Shown one piece after another: positions 33,175 through 47,000 of a stretch of 64,000 nucleotides of DNA; position 1 is the stretch's first letter; each line of letters begins with the position of its first letter. Under the pieces are notes generated by a model that had not been told where the DNA came from, did no database searches, and was given only the letters and a program-made list of their open reading frames with translations. This DNA comes from Taudactylus pleione (lineage: Eukaryota; Chordata; Amphibia; Anura; Myobatrachidae). The DNA lies in the NCBI GenBank assembly GCA_031769625.1, contig JAUIMM010000740.1, positions 1,028,501-1,092,500 of the forward strand, in the 5' to 3' direction. The translations under genes and the position numbers were made by a program.

Positions 33175-35020
33175 CAGTGGCATAACTGGGGTATTTGGAG
33201 CCCAGGGCAAAATTAAAAACAATGCCCCCCCTCCATGTGCACACACCTGAAAAATGGTCATGGTCATAAGGGGCCACCACTGAAAAATGGGGCATGTCAA
33301 CATCACACCCAACTTTTTTGTCACCCTGGGATCATTCCTTCGATTCTATATGCACCTTAATGCAGTGCCTCTTATTCAGTCCCCCCTCTGCAGTGCCCCC
33401 AGTAGTGGTCCCCATTATGCAGGTTCCCAGTAGTGCCCCTTATGCAGTACCTCCAGTATGCAATGTCCCCAGTAGTGGTCCCTCTTATGCAGGCCCCCAG
33501 TCTTGCCCCTTATACATTACCCCCAGTAGTGGTCCCCCTTATGCTGCCCCCTATTATTTCCCATTGCACAGTGCCCCCAGTAGTGGTCCCCCTTATGCAG
33601 GCCCACAGTAGTGCCCCTGTCAGTGCCCCCAGTAGTGATCCCCCTATGCAGTGCCCCTTATATAGTGCCCCCGGTAGTTGTCCCTCCTGTGCAGTGCCCC
33701 TTGTGCCCCAGTAGTAAGCCCCTTATATAGTGCCCCCAGTAGTGGTCCCCCCTATGCAGTGCCTCTTATATAGTGACCCTAGTAGTAGCCCCCCCTATGC
33801 AGTGTGCCCATTAGTAGTCCCCCCTATGCAGTGCCCCCAGTAGTAGTCTCCCTTTATGCAGTGCCCCCAGAGAGTAGTCCTCCCTTATGCAGTGCCCCCA
33901 GTAGTAGTCCTCCCTTATGCAGTGCTCCCAGTAACAGTTCCTCCACAGTAGTGCCCCCAAAAGTGGTCCCCTGATGTAGTGCCCCCAGTAGTAGTCCCCC
34001 CGATGCAGTGCCCCAGTAGTAGTCCCCCTTATGCAGCCCCCCATGATTTCCCCTTATACAGTGCCCCCAGTAGTGGTCACCCTTATGCAGGCCCCCACTA
34101 GTGCCCCTTATACAGTGCCCCCAGTAGTGATCCCCCTATGCAGTGCCCTTATATAGTGCCCCAGTAGTTGTCCCTCCTGTGCATTGCCTCTTGTGCCCCA
34201 GTAGTAAGCCCCTTATATAGTGCCCCCAGTAGTGGTCCCCCTATGCAGTGCCTCTTATATAGTGACCCTAGTATTAGTCCCCCCTATGCAGTGTGCCCAG
34301 TAGTAGTCCCCCTATACAGTGCCCCCAGTAGTAGTCCCCCTTATGCAGTGCCCCCAGAGTAGTCCTCCCTTATGCAGTGCCCCCAGTAGTAGTCCCCCTT
34401 AATGCAGTGCCCCCAGTAGTAGTCCCCCTTAATGCAGTGCCCCCAGAGTAGTCCTCCCTTATGCAGTGCCCCCAGTAGTAGTCCCCCTTAATGCAGTGCC
34501 CCCAGTAGTAGTCCTCCCTTATGCAGTGACCCCAGTAGTAGTCCCTCCTATGCAGTGTCCCTTATATAGTGCCCCCAGTAGTGCAGACACACAGATAAAA
34601 AAAAAAGTAAAAAAAACACTTACCTGAATCCCCGCTCTGGCTCCTGCTCCCACCGCTGTCCGCTCCGCCATCCTCCCAGGCCAACCCGCTCTGCATTATG
34701 GGAAAGACTTCATGACATCATGATGTCTCTCCCATCCATCAGCCACTGTGCAAGCCTGGAAGATGGAGCTCATGTGTGAGCTCCAGCCCAGCTCCGGCAG
34801 TGGGCGTAGCAGTCAATAAGAGTCTGTCTCACTCTCATTGGCTGCTAATTAAAACAAACACACAGCTGGCAGAGCTGGCAGCTGTGTGTTTGTTACTGTG
34901 TAGTGCTAATTGAAAACCATCCAGTCATTAATCACTGCCCACCATGTCCTAGACTCCGGCCAGCGGTCCGATGGCACCCAGGGCACAAGCCCTGCTTGAC
35001 CCCCCCCAGGTACTCCACTG
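33175..35020. mobile_element. Non-autonomous hAT-like element inserted in the 60-bp satellite
   Basis: Inverted ends CAGTGGCATAACTGGGG (33175) and CCCCCCCAGGTACTCCACTG (ending 35020) match at most positions. The 8-base flanks GTCTTTGT (33167-33174) and GTCTTAGT (35021-35028) differ by one base, as expected of a hAT target duplication. It contains a ~30-bp minisatellite and no transposase. Satellite sequence resumes immediately after it. Confidence 0.85.
33360..34590. repeat. ~30-bp minisatellite inside the 33175-35020 element
   Basis: Irregular units built on CAGTGCCCCCAGTAGTAGTC and CCCCTTATG, about 26-32 bases each, with many small indels. A larger block is repeated: the order 'GTGCCCC...TAGTTGTCCCTCCTGTGCA...TAGTAAGCCCCTTATATAG' appears at 33655-33780 and again near 34140-34265. 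Confidence 0.9.
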
Positions 35021-35290
35021 GTCTTAGTAGTACTGTACAATTTTATATTATGTGCTGTGCATTAATCTTCTGCACTGTACTGCTCTCTTCTATTCTCTTC
35101 TGTACTATGCTGTTCTATGCTGTGCTTTATTAATCTGTACTGTATTCTTTATAATTCTGTGCTGCACTGTGATGTCCCATACTGTACTGTACTGTGATGT
35201 CCCATACTGTGCTGTACTCCACTGTACTGCCCTGTTTATAATGCTGTACTGCTCTCTTCTATTCTGTGCTGTACTGTACTAAACCCATAT
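35021..35290. repeat. Distal remnant of the 60-bp satellite
   Basis: Diverged units (CTGTACTGCTCTCTTCTATTC, GTGCTTTATTAATCTGTACTG) like those at the left edge of the main array. It is separated from the array only by the inserted 33175-35020 element. It includes a local duplication of TGTGATGTCCCATACTGT. Confidence 0.85.
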
Positions 35291-35299
35291 TATACAGTG

Positions 35300-36260
35300 T
35301 ACTAGCAGCCTTTATAAGAATGCAAAACAAGTCATGCAACTGGTACCCTGTATAATTAGGACCTCAATTAACTCTCTAAAACCACATGTATTGATGGCGG
35401 ATATTGGACGCAGATCTATTACTAACATAGCCATCATGACTAGTGATTTTCTGTGCAACTGGATGGCAGCTTTCATACTTGGTTCCTCTTGCAATTTATT
35501 GTTTCACAGTCAATTGTTGTTTGAAACTACTAGTAGTCTTCTTGGTCCCCTTCATAGATGGAGATTAACCCCCAGCAGCAGCAACAGGTCAAGGACTCAA
35601 GGATTCTTCTAAGGAATCCTGGATGGGGTGAGGCTGTTAGCCTTAGGAAACTGGATGCAGGAGGACTACCTCCGATCAGTAATGAGAAGATTGATGATGA
35701 AGGTGTTAGTGGTGAGATTGCATGTGTTGGGATCTATCTGAGAAATGTGAGCCAGTTGATACTGAACTGCTTGGTTTTATTTTAGCAGATTTTGACAAAA
35801 ACATTGCATGAATTTTCTACAAATGACGTAACAGGAAGGAGGTTACTAGAAGGTTAACTTCCCTACCTCTACTTACTTTGGCTTTACAAATGTTACAGAG
35901 GACTTGACAATTGTTAGGATTTGGGTAAAAATAATTCCGCAAATATGATGTAGATTTTTTTGTCTTATACCCAGATATGACAATAGCCTCCTTGTTATCA
36001 CTGACAAGAAATGCTGCCAGTGGCACCTGATATACACAAGCATCCTCAACATCCTCATTAAGAGCATCAGCTACACAAATATCACCCTCATTATTTTGTG
36101 TTTCCACAGTAGCATCCTCAATTTCTATGTCACCATCTATACTTGTGCTGCTCATCCCCATATTTGGAGAGGGTGCAGAAATAGTGGAAAGAGGCTTCTC
36201 TACAAATACAGTATCAGAAGTGTCAGACTCACACATAGCACTCGTGGACACCCTTAGGAT
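35300..36260 (-). pseudogene. hAT transposase remnant, copy C (N-terminal to pre-catalytic part)
   Basis: On the minus strand an acidic segment (IEIEDATVETQNNEGDIC) leads to a BED finger (CNICKAKVSRGRE...LLRHL, 35820-35910). A spacer then resembles 20804-21090 on translation, and AMLVIDLRPISAI and GFRELIEVL follow at 35340-35430. The order is the normal one for the family, unlike the rearranged copy at 20655-22241, to which it is closest in sequence. Stops and shifts occur between 35500 and 35820. The catalytic core and dimerisation region are absent, and I could not place either terminus. Confidence 0.8.
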
Positions 36261-36299
36261 CTTCTGAATTGATTTTCCTGTTTTATATCTGACACCTAA

Positions 36300-36541
36300 T
36301 CTAGACTCTTAGGGCTCTATTTATAAACATTATAAACATTAATTTTAGTAAAATAAAGTGAAAAGGGGCATTTTCACACCCATTTCACATTATTTTAGTT
36401 TCATATAAATGTACTAAAGGGCAATTGGAGTAGAATTTGTAAAATTCTAAACCAAACCCTAATTCCAACATATTTTTAGTAAGCAGGTCACATTTCCCAT
36501 AATTGTATTGGGAAATGTGATCTGACCAGCGTTACTAAAAA
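36300..36541. other. Palindrome-bearing sequence, probable small inverted-repeat element
   Basis: It begins near TTAGGGCTCTATTTATAAACA. An imperfect inverted repeat has arms TTTTTAGTAAGC...GGTCACATTTCCC (36474-36498) and GGGAAATGTGATCTGACC...GTTACTAAAAA (36510-36541). The structure suggests the inner hairpin or end of a MITE. I could not define its outer ends or target duplication. Confidence 0.5.
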
Positions 36542-36727
36542 CAAAATGTAAAAAAATTCCGGGGGAAGCTCTATGATAATGCCATATGGAGATGGCATTA
36601 AACAGGGTTTTTCCCAATTGTCCTGACTCATGCTCTGCTCTAACAGGCAGAGCAGAGCTGGGAGCCAGACCCCAGTGATCAAAAAAAAAAAGTAAAAAAA
36701 AAAAGAAAACATACTTGCATCCAGGAC

Positions 36728-36864
36728 GATCAGTGCTCCGGTGATATCCTATGGGGCTCCAGTCAGGTGGTCTCCTGGCTCTACACTGTGAACCTGGTCA
36801 GCTGCTGCATGGAAAAGACAAGCTGAGCGGAGCCTCAGAGGACATCACTGGAGCACCGATCATC
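36728..36864. other. Imperfect palindrome, ~35-base arms
   Basis: Left arm GATCAGTGCTCCGGTGAT onward (36728-36760) pairs with the right arm ending GAGCACCGATCATC (36829-36864), around a ~68-base centre. It may belong to the same element as 36300-36541. No coding sequence is present. Confidence 0.55.
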
Positions 36865-37099
36865 AGAGGTAGTTCAGGTAAGGGACTGCTAGGAACTACT
36901 GATCATTAATGAAACACAGAGCCACTGCCTGGACTAAACACACACAAGTTTTTTTTTTTGCTTGTTTTTTTAATTTTATTATTTTTAACACACTGCTGAG
37001 ACTCACTGAGCTCACAGGCACATTATCACAAAACGTTATTATTTTATTCAATGCCTGAAACTGAAGAATACACACTTTCTAAAATATATATTTTGTTTT

Positions 37100-40000
37100 G
37101 TACACTGCTGTAACTCACTGCACTTATAGTAATGGTGGCACACAGCTGCAACTCACTGCACTTATAGTAATGGTGGCACACTGCTGCAGTTCACTGCACT
37201 TATAGCACTGCTGGCACACTGCTGCAACTCACTGCACTTATAGTAATGGTGGCACACTGCTGCAACTCACTGCACACTGCTGTAACTCACTGCACTTATA
37301 GTAATGGTGGCACAAAGCTGCAACTCACTGCACTTATAGTAATGGTGGCACACTGCTGCAGTTCACTGCACTTATAGAACTGGTGGCACACTGCTGCACC
37401 TCACTGCACTAATATTAATGGTGGCACACTGCTGCACCTCACTGCACTTATAGTAATGGTGGCACACTGCTGCAACTCACTGCACTTATAGTAATGGTGG
37501 CACACTGCTGCAACTCACTGCACAAATAGTAATGATGGCACACTGCTGCATCTCACTGCACTTATAGTAATGGTGGCACACTGCTGCAACTCACTGCACT
37601 TATAGTAATGGTGGCACACAGCTGCAACTCACTGCACTTATAGTAATGGTGGCACACTGCTGCAGTTCACTGCACTTATAGCACTGGTGGCACACTGCTG
37701 CAACTCACTGCACTTATAGTAATGGTGGCACACTGCTGCAACTCACTGCACTTATAGTAATGGTGGCTCACTGCTGTAACTCACTGCACTTATAGTAATG
37801 GAGGCACAAAGCTGCAACTCACTGCACTTATAGTAATGGTGGCACACTGCTGCAGTTCACTGCACTTATAGCACTGGTGGCACACTGCTGCAACTCACTG
37901 CACTTATAGTAATGGTGGCACACTGCTGCAACTAACTGCACTTATAGTAATGGTGGCACAGTGCTGTAGCTCACTGCACTTATAGTAATGGTGGCACACT
38001 GCTGCAACTCACTGCACTTATAGTAATGGTGGCACACTGCTGTAACTCACTGCACTTATAGTAATGGTGGCACACTGCTGTAACTCACTGCACTTATAGT
38101 AATGGTGGCACACTGCTGTAACTCACTGCACTTATGGTAATGGTGGCACACTACTGTAAATCACTGGACTTATAGTAATGGTGGCACACTGCTGCAACTC
38201 ACTGCACATATAGCAATGGTGGCACACTGCTGCAACTCACTGCACTTATAGTATTGGTGGCACACTGCTACAACTCACTGCACTTATAGTAATGGGGGCA
38301 CACTGCTGCAACTCACTGCACTTATAGTTATGGTGGCACACTGCTGTAACTCACTGCACTTATAGTAATTGTGGCACACTGATGCAAGTCACTGCACTTA
38401 TAGTAATGGTGGCACACTGCTGCAAGTCACTGCACTAATAGTAATGGTGGCACACTGCTGCAACTCACTGCACTAATAGTAATGGTGGCACACTGCTGCA
38501 CCTCACTGCACTAATATTAATGGTGGCACACTGCTGCACCTCACTGCACTTATAGTAATGGTGGCACACTGCTGCAACTCACTGCACTTATAGTAATGGT
38601 GGCACACTGCTGCAGTTCACTGCACTTATAGAACTGGTGGCACACTGCTGCACCTCACTGCACTAATATTAATGGTGGCACACTGCTGCACCTCACTGCA
38701 CTTATAGTAATGGTGGCACACTGCTGCAACTCACTGCACTTATAGTAATGGTGGCACACTGCTGCAACTCACTGCACAAATAGTAATGATGGCACACTGC
38801 TGCATCTCACTGCACTTATAGTAATGGTGGCACACTGCTGCAACTCACTGCACTTATAGTAATGGTGGCACACAGCTGCAACTCACTGCACTTATAGTAA
38901 TGGTGGCACACTGCTGCAGTTCACTGCACTTATAGCACTGGTGGCACACTGCTGCAACTCACTGCACTTATAGTAATGGTGGCACACTGCTGCAACTCAC
39001 TGCACTTATAGTAATGGTGGCTCACTGCTGTAACTCACTGCACTTATAGTAATGGAGGCACAAAGCTGCAACTCACTGCACTTATAGTAATGGTGGCACA
39101 CTGCTGCAGTTCACTGCACTTATAGCACTGGTGGCACACTGCTGCAACTCACTGCACTTATAGTAATGGTGGCACACTGCTGCAACTAACTGCACTTATA
39201 GTAATGGTGGCACAGTGCTGTAGCTCACTGCACTTATAGTAATGGTGGCACACTGCTGCAACTCACTGCACTTATAGTAATGGTGGCACACTGCTGCAAC
39301 TCACTGCACTTATAGTAATGGTGGCACACTGCTGTAACTCACTGCACTTATAGTAATGGTGGCACACTGCTGTAACTCACTGCACTTATAGTAATGGTGG
39401 CACACTGCTGTAACTCACTGCACTTATGGTAATGGTGGCACACTGCTGTAAATCACTGCACTTATAGTAATGGTGGCACACTGCTGCAACTCACTGCACA
39501 TATAGCAATGGTGGCACACTGCTGCAACTCACTGCACTTATAGTATTGGTGGCACACTGCTACAACTCACTGCACAAATAGTAATGATGGCACACTGCTG
39601 CATCTCACTGCACTTATAGTAATGGTGGCACACTGCTGCAACTCACTGCACTTATAGTAATGGTGGCACAGTGCTGTAACTCACTGCACTTATAGTAATG
39701 GTGGCACACTGCTGCAACTCACTGCACTTATAGTAATGGTGACACACTGCTGTAACTCACTGCACTTATAGTAATGGTGGCACATTGCTGTAACTCACTG
39801 CACTTATAGTAATGGTGGCACACTGCTGTAACTCACTGCACTTATAGTAATGGTGGCACACTGCTGTAACTCACTGCACATATAGCAATGGTGGCACACT
39901 GCTGCAACTCACTGCACTTATAGTATTGGTGGCACACTGCTACAACTCACTGCACTTATAGTAATGGTGGCACACTGCTGCAACTCACTGCACTTATAGT

Positions 40001-40812
40001 AATGGTGTCACACTGCTGTAACTCACTGCACTTATAGTAATTGTGGCACACTGCTGCAAGTCACTGCACTTATAGTAATGGTGGCACACTGCTGCAAGTC
40101 ACTGCACTAATAGTAATGGTGGCACACTGCTGCAACTCACTACACTAATAGTAATGGTGGCACAGTGCTGCACCTCACTGCACTAATAGTAATAGTGGCA
40201 CACTGCTACACCTCACTGCACTTATAGTAATGGTGGCACACTGCTGCAACTCACTGCACTTATAGTAATGGTGGCACACTGCTGCAACTCACTGCACAAA
40301 TAGTAATGATGGCACACTGCTGCATCTCACTGCACTTATAGTAATTGTAGTACACTGATGCAACTCACTGCACTAATAGTAATGGTGGCACTCTGCTGCA
40401 CCTCACTGCACTAATAGTAATGGTGGTACACTGCTGCAACTCACTGCACTAATAGTAATGATGGCACACTGCTGCAACTCACTGCACTAATAGTAATGAT
40501 GGCACACTGCTGCAACTCACTGCACTTATAGTAATGGTGGCACACAGCTGCAACTCACTGCACTTATAGTAATGGTGGCACACAGCTGCAACTCACTGCA
40601 CTTATAGTAATGGTGGCACACTGCTGTAACTCACTGCACTTATAGTAATGGTGGCACACAGCTGCAACTCACTGCACTTATAGTAATGGTGGCACACTGC
40701 TGCAACTCACTGCACTTATAGTAATGGTGGCACACAGCTGCAACTCACTGCACTTATAGTAATGGTGGCAAACTGCTGCAACTCACTGCACTTATAGGAA
40801 TGGTGGCACACT
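37100..40812. repeat. 38-bp satellite, about 98 units
   Basis: The unit is GGCACACTGCTGCAACTCAC followed by TGCACTTATAGTAATGGT. Variants include GCTGTAACTC, GCTGCAGTTC, CACAAATAGTAATGAT and TATAGCACTG. A long block is duplicated: the run beginning CACACTGCTGCACCTCACTG at 37387 recurs at 38641, 1254 bases or 33 units later, with the same order of variants. Periodicity starts at the CACTGCTGTAACTC near 37100. Confidence 0.97.
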
Positions 40813-41090
40813 GGCACCTTTTGCGGGCAGTTACCTGTGTCAATGTGCACCAATAAAGGGTTAATGCTGTCCTATATTAGGAGGAACTCTGGGAAGTTTG
40901 ACTACCAGTGTGCACCAGTAAGGTTACTGCTGCTCTGTATTATGATTAGGAGGTTTGGGGGGCACTGTGGGCAGTTAGAGTACCAGTGAGTACCAGTAGG
41001 ATTAATGCTTAACTTACGCTAACACTGATGGACTACACTTAAGCTACACAGTGAGTCGCCAAAATCATCAAAACAAACATCAGCAGTCTG
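40813..41090. repeat. Degenerate ~70-100-base repeat between two satellites
   Basis: Three loose copies contain GTGCACCAATAAAGGGTTAA, GTGCACCAGTAAGGTTACTG and GTACCAGTAGGATTAATGC, with GGGCAGTTA spacers. The segment separates the 38-bp and 44-bp arrays. No gene is seen. Confidence 0.6.
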
Positions 41091-44000
41091 CATAACCTAC
41101 GCATGCTACATTGGTCTCCCTGGTTTGGACACTGCAAAACCTACGCACGCTACACTGGTCTCCCTGGTTTGGACACTGCATAACCTATGCATGCTACACT
41201 GGTCTCCCTGGTTTGGACACTGTATAACCTGCGAATGCTACACTAGTCTCCCTGGTTTGGACTCTGCATAACCTACGCACGCTACACTGGTCTCCCTGGT
41301 TTGGACACTGCCTAACCTGCGCACGCTACACTGGTCTCCCTGGTATGGACACTGCATAACCTACGCATGCTACACTGGTCTCCCTGGTTTGTACACTGCA
41401 TATCCTACGCACGCTACACTAGTCTCTCTGGTTTGGACACTGCAAAACCTAGGCACGCTACACTGGTCTCCCTGGTTTGGACACTGCATAACCTATGCAT
41501 GCTACACTGGTCTCCCTGCTTTGGACACTGCATAACCTACGCACGCTACACTGGTCTACCTGGGTTGGACACTGCATAACCTGCGCATGCTACACTGGTC
41601 TCCCCTGGTTTGGACACTGCATAACCTGTGCACACTACACTGGTCTCCCTGGTGTGGACACTGCACAACCTACGCATGCTACACTGGCCTCCCTGGTTTG
41701 GACACTGCATAACCTGCGCATGCCACACTGGTCTCCCTGGTGTGGACACTGCATAACCTACGCACACTACACTGGTCTCCCTGGTTTGGACACAGTATAA
41801 ACTGTGCACACTACACTGGTCTCCCTGGTTTGGACACTGCATAACCTGCGCACACTACACTGGTCTCCCTGGTGTGAACACAGCATAACCTAGGCACGCT
41901 ACACTGGTCTCCCTGGTTTGGACACTGCATAATCTACGCACGCTACACTGGTCTCCCTGGTTTGGACACTGCATAACCTACGCACGCTACACTGGTCTCC
42001 CTGAATTTGGACACTGCATAACCTGCGCATGCTACACTGGTCTCCCTGGTTTGGACACTGCATAACCTGTGCACACTACACTGGTCTCCCTGGTGTGGAC
42101 ACTGCATAACCTACGCACGCTACACTGGCCTCCCTGGTTTGGACACTGCATAACCTGTGCACGCTACACTGGTCTCCTTGTTGTGGACACTGTATAACCT
42201 ATACATGCTACACTGGTCTCCTTGGTTTGGACACTGTATAAACTGTGCACACTACACTGGTCTCCCTGGTTTGGACACTGCATAACCTGCGCACACTACA
42301 CTGGTCTCCCTGGTGTGGACACTGCATAACCTAAGCATGCTACACTGGTCTCTCTGGTTTGGACACTGTATAACCTGCGCACGCTACACTGGTCTCCCTG
42401 GTTTGGACACTGTATAACCTACACACGCTACACTGGTCTCCCTGGTTTGGACACTGCGTAACCTACGCACGCTACACTGGTCTCCCTGGTTTGGACACTG
42501 CATAACCTGTGCACACTACACTGGTCTCCCTGGTGTGGACACTGCATAACCTACACATGCTACACTGGCCTCCCTGGTTTGGACACTGCTTAACCAGTGC
42601 ATGCTACACTGGTCTCCCTGTTGTGGACACTGCATAACCTACGCACGCTACACTGGTCTCCTTGGTTTGGACACTTTATAAACTGCGCACACTACACTGG
42701 TCTCCCTGGTTTGGACACTGCATAACCTGCGCACACTACACTGGTCTCCCTGGTGTGGACACTGCATAACCTACGCACGCTACACTGGTCTCAATGGTTT
42801 GGACACTGTATAACCTGAGCACGCTACACTGGTCTCCCTGGTTTGGACACTGTATAACCTACACACGCTACACTGGTCTCCCTGGTTTGGACACTGCATA
42901 ACCTACACACGCTACACTGGTCTCCCTGGTTTGGACACTGCATAACCTATGCATGCTACACTAGTCTCCCTGGTGGACACTGCATAACCTGCGCATGCTA
43001 CACTGGTCTCCCCTGGTTTGGACACTGCATAACCTGTGCACACTACACTGGTCTCCCTGGTGTGGACACTGCATAACCTACGCATGCTACACTGGCCTTC
43101 CTGGTTTGGACACTGCATAACCTGCGCATGCCACACTGGTCTCCCTGGTGTGGACAGTGCATAACCTACGCACACTACACTGGTCTCCCTGGTTTGGACA
43201 CAGTATAAACTGTGCACACTACACTGGTCTCCCTGGTTTGGACACTGCATAACCTGCGCACACTACACTGGTCTCCCTGGTGTGAACACAGCATAACCTA
43301 GGCACGCTACACTGGTCTCCCTGGTTTGGACACTGCATAATCTACGCACGCTACACTGGTCTCCCTGGTTTGGACACTGCATAACCTACGCACGCTACAC
43401 TGGTCTCCCTGAATTTGGACACTGCATAACCTGCGCATGCTACACTGGTCTCCTTGGTTTGGACACTGCATAACCTGTGCACACTACACTGGTCTCCCTG
43501 GTGTGGACACTGCATAACCTATGCACGCTACACTGGCCTCCCTGGTTTGGACACTGCATAACCTGTGCACGCTACACTGGTCTCCTTGTTGTGGACACTG
43601 TATAACCTATACATGCTACACTGGTCTCCTTGGTTTGGACACTGTATAAACTGTGCACACTACACTGGTCTCCCTGGTTTGGACACTGCATAACCTGCGC
43701 ACACTACACTGGTCTCCCTGGTGTGGACACTGCATAACCTAAGCATGCTACACTGGTCTCTCTGGTTTGGACACTGTATAACCTGCGCACGCTACACTGG
43801 TCTCCCTGGTTTGGACACTGTATAACCTACACACGCTACACTGGTCTCCCTGGTTTGGACACTGCGTAACCTACGCACGCTACACTGGTCTCCCTGGTTT
43901 GGACACTGCATAACCTGTGCACACTACACTGGTCTCCCTGGTGTGGACACTGCATAACCTACACATGCTACACTGGCCTCCCTGGTTTGGATACTGCTTA

Positions 44001-47000
44001 ACCAGTGCATGCTACACTGGTCTCCCTGTTGTGGACACTGCATAACCTACGCACGCTACACTGGTCTCCTTGGTTTGGACACTTTATAAACTGCGCACAC
44101 TACACTGGTCTCCCTGGTTTGGACACTGCATAACCTGCGCACACTACACTGGTCTCCCTGGTGTGGACACTGCATAACCTACGCACGCTACACTGGTCTC
44201 GATGGTTTGGACACTGTATAACCTGAGCACGCTACACTGGTCTCCCTGGTTTGGACACTGTATAACCACCACATGCTACACTGGTCTCCCTGGTTTGGAC
44301 ACTGCATAACCTACACACGCTACACTGGTCTCCCTGGTTTGGACACTGCATAACCTATGCATGCTACACTAGTCTCCCTGGTGGACACTGCATAACCTAC
44401 ACACGCTACACTGGTCTCGCTGGTTTGGACACTGCATAACCTGTGCATGCTACACTGGTCTTCCTGGTATGGACACTGCATAACCTGCACACGCTACACT
44501 GGACTCTCTGCTTTGGACACTGCATAACCTGCACACACTACACTGGTCTCCCGGGTGTGGACACTGCATAACCTACGCACGCTACACTGGTCTCCCTGGT
44601 TTGGACACTGTATAACCTGTGCACACTACACTTGTCTCCCTGGTTAGGACACTGCATAACCTACGCATGCTACACTGGTCTCCCTTATTTGGACACTGCA
44701 TAACCTGCGCACGCTACACTGGTATCCCTGGTATGGACACTGCATAAAATGCACACGCTACACTAGTCTCCCTGGTTTGGACACTGCATAACCTGTGCAC
44801 GCTACACTGGTCTTCCTGGTATGGACACTGCATAACCTATGCAAGCTACACTGATCTCCCTGGTTTGAACACTGCATAACCTGCACACGCTTCACTGGTA
44901 TCCTTGGTTTGGACACTGCATAACTTGCGCACACTACACTGGTCTCCCTGGTGTGAACACTGCATAACCTACACACTTTACACTGGTCTCCCTGATTTTG
45001 ATACTGTATAACCTGCACACACTACACTGGTCTCTCTGGTTTGGACACTGCATAACCTGCACACACTACACTGGTCTCCCGGGTGTGTACACTGCATAAC
45101 CTATGCACGCTACACTGGTCTTCCAAGTTTGGACACTGTATAACCTGTGCACACTACACTGGGCTCCCTGGTTTGGACACTGCATAACCTACGCATGCTA
45201 CACTGGTCTCCCTTGTTTGGACACTGCATAACCTGGGCACGCTACACTGGTATCCCTGGTATGGACACTGCATAACCTGCACACGCTACACTGGTCTCCC
45301 TGGTTTGGACACTGCATAACCTGTGCACGCTACACTGGTCTCCCTGGTTTGGACACTGCATAACCTGCACACACTACACTGGTCTCCCTGGTGTGGACAC
45401 TGCATAACCTACGCACGCTACACTGGTCTCCCTGGTTTGGACACTGCATAACCTGCACACACTACACTTGTCTCCCTGGTTTGGACACTGCATAAACTGC
45501 GCACGCTACACTGGTTTCCCTGGTTTAGACACGGCATTACCTGCGCACACAACACTGGTCTCCCTGGTTTGGACACTGCATAACCTGCTCACATTACACT
45601 GGTCTCCCTGGTTTGGACACTGCATAACCTACGCACACTACACTGGTCTCCCTGGTTTGGACACTGCATAACCTCTGCACGCTACACTGGTCTCCCTGGT
45701 TTGGACACTGCATAACCTGCGCACACTACACTGGTCTCCCCTGGTGTGGACACTGCATAACCTATGCACGCTACACTGGTCTACCTGATTTGGACACTGC
45801 ATAACCTGCGCACACTACACTGGTCTCCCTGGTTTGGACACTGCATAACCTGCGCACACTACACTGGTCTCCCTGGTGTGGACACTGCATAACCTACGCA
45901 CGCTACACTGGTCTACCTGATTTGGACACTGCATAACCTGCGCACACTACACTGGTCTCCCTGGTTTGGACACTGCATAACCTGCGCACATTACACTGGT
46001 CTCCCTGGTGTGGACACTGCATAACCTACGCACGCTACACTGGTCTACCTGATTTGGACACTGCATAACCTGCGCACACTACACTGGTCTCCCTGGTTTG
46101 GACACTGCATAACCTGTGCACACTACACTGGTCTCCCTGGTGTGGACACTGCATAAACTACGCATGCTACACTGGCCTCCCTGGTTTGGACACTGCATAA
46201 CCTGCGCATGCTACACTGGTCTCCCTGGTGTGGACACTGCATAACCTATGCATGCTACACTGGTCTCCCTGGTTTGGACACTGTATAAACTGTGCACACT
46301 ACACTGGTCTCCCTGGTTTGGACACTACATAACCTGCGCACACTACACTGGTATCCCTGGTGTGGACACTGCATAACCTATGCATGCTACACTGGTCTCC
46401 CTGGTTTGGACAGTGTATAACCTGTGAATGCTAGACTAGTCTCCCTGGTTTGGACACTGCATAACCTACGCACGCTACACTGGTCTCCCTGGTTTGGACA
46501 CTGCCTAACCTGCGCACGCTACACTGGTCTCCCTGGTATGGACACTGCATAACCTACGCACGCTACACTGGTCTCCCTGGTTTGTACACTGCATAACCTA
46601 CGCACGCTACACTGGTCTCCCTGGTTTGGACACTGTATAACCTGTGCACACTACACTTGTCTCCCTGGTTAGGACACTGCATAACCTACGCATGCTACAC
46701 TGGTCTCCCTTATTTGGACACTGCATAACCTGCGCACGCTACACTGGTATCCCTGGTATGGACACTGCATAAAATGCACACGCTACACTAGTCTCCCTGG
46801 TTTGGACACTGCATAACCTGTGCACGCTACACTGGTCTTCCTGGTATGGACACTGCATAACCTATGCACGCTACACTGGTCTCCCTGGTTTGAACACTGC
46901 ATAACCTGCACACGCTACACTGGTCTCCCTGGTTTGGACACTGCATAACTTGCGCACACTACACTGGTCTCCCTGGTGTGAACACTGCATAACCTACACA

